From Oribacterium sp. oral taxon 102 (GTDB taxonomy: Bacteria > Bacillota > Clostridia > Lachnospirales > Lachnospiraceae), in the NCBI RefSeq assembly GCF_013394775.1, contig NZ_JABXYT010000001.1, positions 1,068,501 to 1,132,500 of the forward strand: a DNA stretch of 64,000 bases. The letters run 5' to 3'. Position 1 is the first letter of the stretch; each line of letters starts with the position of its first letter. A model generated the notes under the pieces. That model was given only the letters and a program-made list of their open reading frames with translations, had not been told where the DNA came from and did not search any database. The translations under genes were made by a program, and so were the position numbers. This document shows positions 61,253 to 64,000 of the stretch, in pieces.

Positions 61253-62605
61253 ATGGGGAGAGAGGGCTTTCAATCCAGAATCGGATTCATTCTGGTGAGC
61301 GCGGGATGCGCAATCGGAATCGGCAATGTGTGGAGGTTTCCGTATCTGGTCGGACAGAACGGCGGGGGAATTTTCGTTTTCTTTTATCTTCTGTTTCTGT
61401 TGCTGATGGGAGTGCCGGTACTTACGATGGAGCTCGCGGTTGGCAGGGCGAGCCGCAGGAGCGTGGTGCAGGCGTATGAGGCGCTGGAGCCGAAGGGGAG
61501 CTGCTGGCATATTCACGGCTGGTTCTGCATACTGGGCTGCTATCTGCTGATGATGTACTACACTACCGTCTCCGGCTGGATGCTGTCCTATTTCTTCAAG
61601 TTTGCCTTCGGCACCTTTGAAGGAATGGCGACGGAGAATGTGGGGACTGTCTTTACGGAGATGCTGGCGAGACCGGAGGAGATGACGCTCTGCATGGCGG
61701 TGGTTGTGATCGGAGGCTTCCTGGTCTGCTCTATGGGGCTGCAGAAGGGGCTGGAGAAGGTATCCACCTGGATGATGCTCTGCCTTCTGGGATTGATCGT
61801 CGTGCTCGCGGTGCACAGTCTGCTGCTGCCGGGTGCCGCCGCGGGGGCAGCCTTCTATCTGCTCCCGAGTCTGGAGAGGGTGCGGAGCATCGGGCTCGGT
61901 CATGTGATCAGCGCAGCGATGAACCAGTCCTTCTTTACCCTGAGCCTCGGTGTCGCGGCGATGGAGATCTTCGGGAGCTATATGTCGGATAAGCATACGC
62001 TGGGGAAGGAGGCGGTCACGATTGCCCTGCTGGACACCTTCGTGGCGATTGTGGCAGGACTGATTATCTTTCCTGCGTGCTTCAGCTTTCAGGTGGAGCC
62101 GGACTCCGGTCCCTCTTTGATTTTCATGACGCTGCCGAGCGTCTTCGTCAATATGCCGGGAGGGAGGCTCTGGGGGACACTGTTCTTCCTTTTTATGAGC
62201 TTCGCGAGCTTCTCTACGGTTATCGCAGTCTTCGAGAACCTGCTCGCCACCAGTCTGGAGAATTTCGGCTGGTATCGAAAAAAGGCGGTGCTGCTGAACT
62301 GCCTCTTCCTCCTTCTGGCGAGCCTGCCCTGTGTGCTGGGCTATAATCTCTGGAATAACTTTCGTCTGCTGGGCGGACGGGATGTGCTGGAGACGGAGGA
62401 CTTTCTCGTGAGCAATCTCCTGCTCCCGGGTGGCTCGCTGGTCTATCTGCTGTTCTGCGTGAGCCGCTTCGGCTGGGGCTTCGAGAACTACCTCGCGGAG
62501 TGCAACCGCGGAGCGGGCTTTCGGATGCCGCGCTGGCTGAAGCCCTACTTCCTTTTCATACTGCCTGCATTGATCCTGATTATTTTCATACAGGGACTGC
62601 TGTAG
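61253..62605 (+). CDS. Sodium-dependent transporter, NSS (SNF) family
   Basis: 450 residues, eleven or twelve membrane helices. Begins with SRIGFILVSAGCAIGIGNVW followed by RFPYLVGQNGGG, the TM1 signature with the unwound sodium-binding segment (GNVWRFPY), then VPVLTMELAVGR. A late TM8-type segment FMSFASFSTVIAVFENLLAT is present. Imports an amino acid or similar solute with sodium; the substrate cannot be predicted. GAGG precedes the ATG. Ends 50 bases before the dGTPase gene. Confidence 0.94.
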   Translation: MGREGFQSRIGFILVSAGCAIGIGNVWRFPYLVGQNGGGIFVFFYLLFLLLMGVPVLTMELAVGRASRRSVVQAYEALEPKGSCWHIHGWFCILGCYLLMMYYTTVSGWMLSYFFKFAFGTFEGMATENVGTVFTEMLARPEEMTLCMAVVVIGGFLVCSMGLQKGLEKVSTWMMLCLLGLIVVLAVHSLLLPGAAAGAAFYLLPSLERVRSIGLGHVISAAMNQSFFTLSLGVAAMEIFGSYMSDKHTLGKEAVTIALLDTFVAIVAGLIIFPACFSFQVEPDSGPSLIFMTLPSVFVNMPGGRLWGTLFFLFMSFASFSTVIAVFENLLATSLENFGWYRKKAVLLNCLFLLLASLPCVLGYNLWNNFRLLGGRDVLETEDFLVSNLLLPGGSLVYLLFCVSRFGWGFENYLAECNRGAGFRMPRWLKPYFLFILPALILIIFIQGLL

Positions 62606-62655
62606 GACACGATTCCCCGAAGCGGGCTTCTGTCCCGGGAGAGCGAGGAGCGAGA

Positions 62656-63711
62656 ATGAATATTCGTGAGGAACTGGAGGAGCTGGAGAGGAGAAACCTT
62701 TCCCCTTATGCGGCGCTCTCTGCAGAGTCACAGGGGAGAGACCGGGAGGAGCCGCAGGACGACATTCGCACCGTCTATCAGAGAGACCGGGACCGGATTC
62801 TGCATTGCAAGGCATTCCGGAGGCTGAAGCACAAGACGCAGGTCTTCATCGCGCCGGAGGGCGATCATTACCGGACGCGTCTGACACATACGCTGGAGGT
62901 TAGTCAGATCGCGAGAACCTTCGCGAAGTCTCTCCGTCTGAACGAGGATCTGACCGAGGCGGTCGCGCTCGGTCATGACATCGGGCATACGCCCTTCGGA
63001 CACGCCGGCGAGCGGGTACTGCATGCGCTCTGCATGGACGGCTTTTCACATGCGGAGCACAGCGTGAGGGTGGTCGAGGTGCTGGAGAAGAACGGCAGGG
63101 GACTGAATCTGACGAAGGAGGTGCGGGACGGGATACGGAATCACAGAACCTCGGGAAAGCCGCAGACGCTGGAGGGGCAGGCGGTTCGCTTCGCGGACAA
63201 GATCGCCTATCTGAATCATGATATCGATGATGCAATCCGTGCCGGGCTCTTCCGAGAGGAGGACATACCGGCGGCGTTTACGGACGTACTGGGACACAGC
63301 GTCAAGGCGAGGCTGAATACTCTGATCCGTGCTGTGATTTTCGCATCCCGCGACAAGCCCTGTCTCCGGATGGATACAGAGATCGAGCGAAGCATGCAGG
63401 GACTTCGGAGGTGGATGTTTACGCACGTCTATACCGGGGGAGAGGCGAAGGAGGAGGAGTGGAAGGTCAAGGGCGTGATCGAGCTTCTGTTCCGCTTCTA
63501 CATGGAGCATCCGGCGGAGATGACGGCGGAGTACCGGGAGTTGCTCCGGCATTATCTCACGGCGCTCCCCGCGGGCGGGGAGGAAGCAGAAAGGGAGCGT
63601 CTCCGGGCGAGACAGAGAGTAGTCTGCGACTATATCGCGGGAATGACAGACGACTACTGCACGAAGAAATTTCTCGAATACTATGTGCCGAGAGGCTGGA
63701 GTAAATATTAA
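62656..63711 (+). CDS. dgt: dGTPase-like HD-domain dNTP triphosphohydrolase
   Basis: 351 residues. N-terminal DRDRILHCKAFRRLKHKTQVF and the HD metal motif HTLEVSQIARTFAKSL followed by ALGHDIGHTPFGHAGE; then IRNHRTSGKPQTLEGQAVRFADKIAYLNHDIDD split around the third metal ligand. Hydrolyses dGTP or other dNTPs to the nucleoside plus triphosphate. Position immediately before dnaG is the usual Lachnospiraceae arrangement. ATG at 62656 with GAGGAGCGAGA; the open frame further upstream overlaps the transporter. Confidence 0.94.
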   Translation: MNIREELEELERRNLSPYAALSAESQGRDREEPQDDIRTVYQRDRDRILHCKAFRRLKHKTQVFIAPEGDHYRTRLTHTLEVSQIARTFAKSLRLNEDLTEAVALGHDIGHTPFGHAGERVLHALCMDGFSHAEHSVRVVEVLEKNGRGLNLTKEVRDGIRNHRTSGKPQTLEGQAVRFADKIAYLNHDIDDAIRAGLFREEDIPAAFTDVLGHSVKARLNTLIRAVIFASRDKPCLRMDTEIERSMQGLRRWMFTHVYTGGEAKEEEWKVKGVIELLFRFYMEHPAEMTAEYRELLRHYLTALPAGGEEAERERLRARQRVVCDYIAGMTDDYCTKKFLEYYVPRGWSKY

Positions 63712-63728
63712 GCAACAGGGAGGGAAAC

Positions 63729-64000
63729 TTGTATTATCCGGATGAGGTGGTGGAGGAGCTTCGCTCCAGGGTCAATATCGTGGATATCGTGGGGAGCTAT
63801 GTGGCGTTGAAAAAGAAGGGCGCGAATTATTTCGGGCTCTGCCCGTTCCACGGCGAGAAGACCGCCTCCTTTTCGGTGGCGCCGGGGAAGCAGATCTTCT
63901 ACTGCTTCGGCTGCGGCAAGGGCGGAGATGCCATCAAATTCCTGATGGAGTACGAAAACATTACCTTCTCGGAGGCGGTGCAGACGCTTGCGGAACGGGT
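63729..64000 (+). CDS. dnaG: DNA primase DnaG (3' part cut by window end)
   Basis: First 90 residues only. N-terminus MYYPDEVVEELRSRVNIVDI and the CHC2 zinc finger (CPFHGEKTASFSV, then CFGCGKGGDAIKF) identify DnaG, which makes RNA primers for replication. Start TTG at 63729 with GGGAGGGAAAC upstream, 17 bases after dgt. A primary sigma factor gene (rpoD) would normally follow beyond the edge. Confidence 0.95.
   Translation, partial: MYYPDEVVEELRSRVNIVDIVGSYVALKKKGANYFGLCPFHGEKTASFSVAPGKQIFYCFGCGKGGDAIKFLMEYENITFSEAVQTLAER

Noticed and set aside
1..64000. CRISPR arrays, insertion sequences, prophage or integrase genes
   Set aside because: I saw no direct-repeat array with spacers, no transposase or integrase, and no terminal inverted repeats with target duplications. 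The palindromic repeats found are few and scattered.

Overview
This window reads as the chromosome of a G+C-rich member of the Clostridia, most likely Lachnospiraceae or a close relative. The evidence is the gene order (asp23-nusB-xseA-xseB-ispA-dxs-tlyA-nadK-argR-recN; yicC-gmk-rpoZ-rimO-pgsA-cinA; rpmB-asp23-yloV-recG-rsmD-coaD; dgt-dnaG), strong GGAGG-type ribosome binding sites, TTGACA/TATAAT-type promoters, a GerW/YtfJ-type sporulation protein, and a YesM-type sensor kinase beside an AraC-type response regulator. This is inference from gene content; no species can be named from the sequence alone. Nothing in the window looks like a phage, transposon, insertion sequence or CRISPR array.

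Layout. 1-3423: end of a sensor histidine kinase, its response regulator and a CE15-type carbohydrate esterase, all visibly more A+T-rich than what follows. 3483-5282 (minus): RqcH. 5579-17860: a long plus-strand housekeeping run (YicC nuclease, guanylate kinase, RNA polymerase omega, RimO, PgsA, CinA-C, a DUF2953-like protein split over two reading frames, GerW, L28, Asp23, FakA-like kinase, RecG, RsmD, CoaD, a coiled-coil protein). 18070-18249: two identical tRNA-Glu(CTC) genes. 18357-21798 (minus): citrate lyase ligase CitC, a small Cys-rich membrane protein, CitG and a PHP phosphatase. 22266-36075: EF-P, ArgRS and the isoprenoid/recombination/NAD cluster, then glycogen synthase and a PAP2-like membrane protein. 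36095-38952: parvulin-type lipoprotein, MscS channel (minus), DegV.

39071-42586 holds an unusual pair: a protein with two SseB-like domains fused to an ADP-ribosylglycohydrolase-like domain that has lost its recognisable metal-binding motifs, followed by a Lon-like AAA+ ATPase without a protease domain. I regard this as the best candidate for an undescribed system. 42768-44731: cytidylate kinase-like protein and AroA; 44809: tRNA-Pro(CGG); 45272-51472: a 2066-residue surface protein with an acidic stalk, an SdrD-B-like repeat, a pilin (Spy0128/FctA)-like domain and a degenerate C-terminal anchor.

51721-61119 is a sugar island: aldose epimerase (minus), a three-gene sugar ABC transporter whose binding protein resembles AraF, an AraC-type regulator (minus) and a large DUF5107-TPR protein. 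61253-64000: sodium-dependent (NSS) transporter, dGTPase-like HD hydrolase and the start of DnaG primase, cut by the window edge.

Between genes lie two families of structured repeats whose paired bases vary together between copies (17917-17984 with 55484-55559; 45188-45241 with 56753-56780), which points to selection on folded RNA or DNA. Several promoters share an extended -10 of the form TGCTATAMT or TGCTATCAT.
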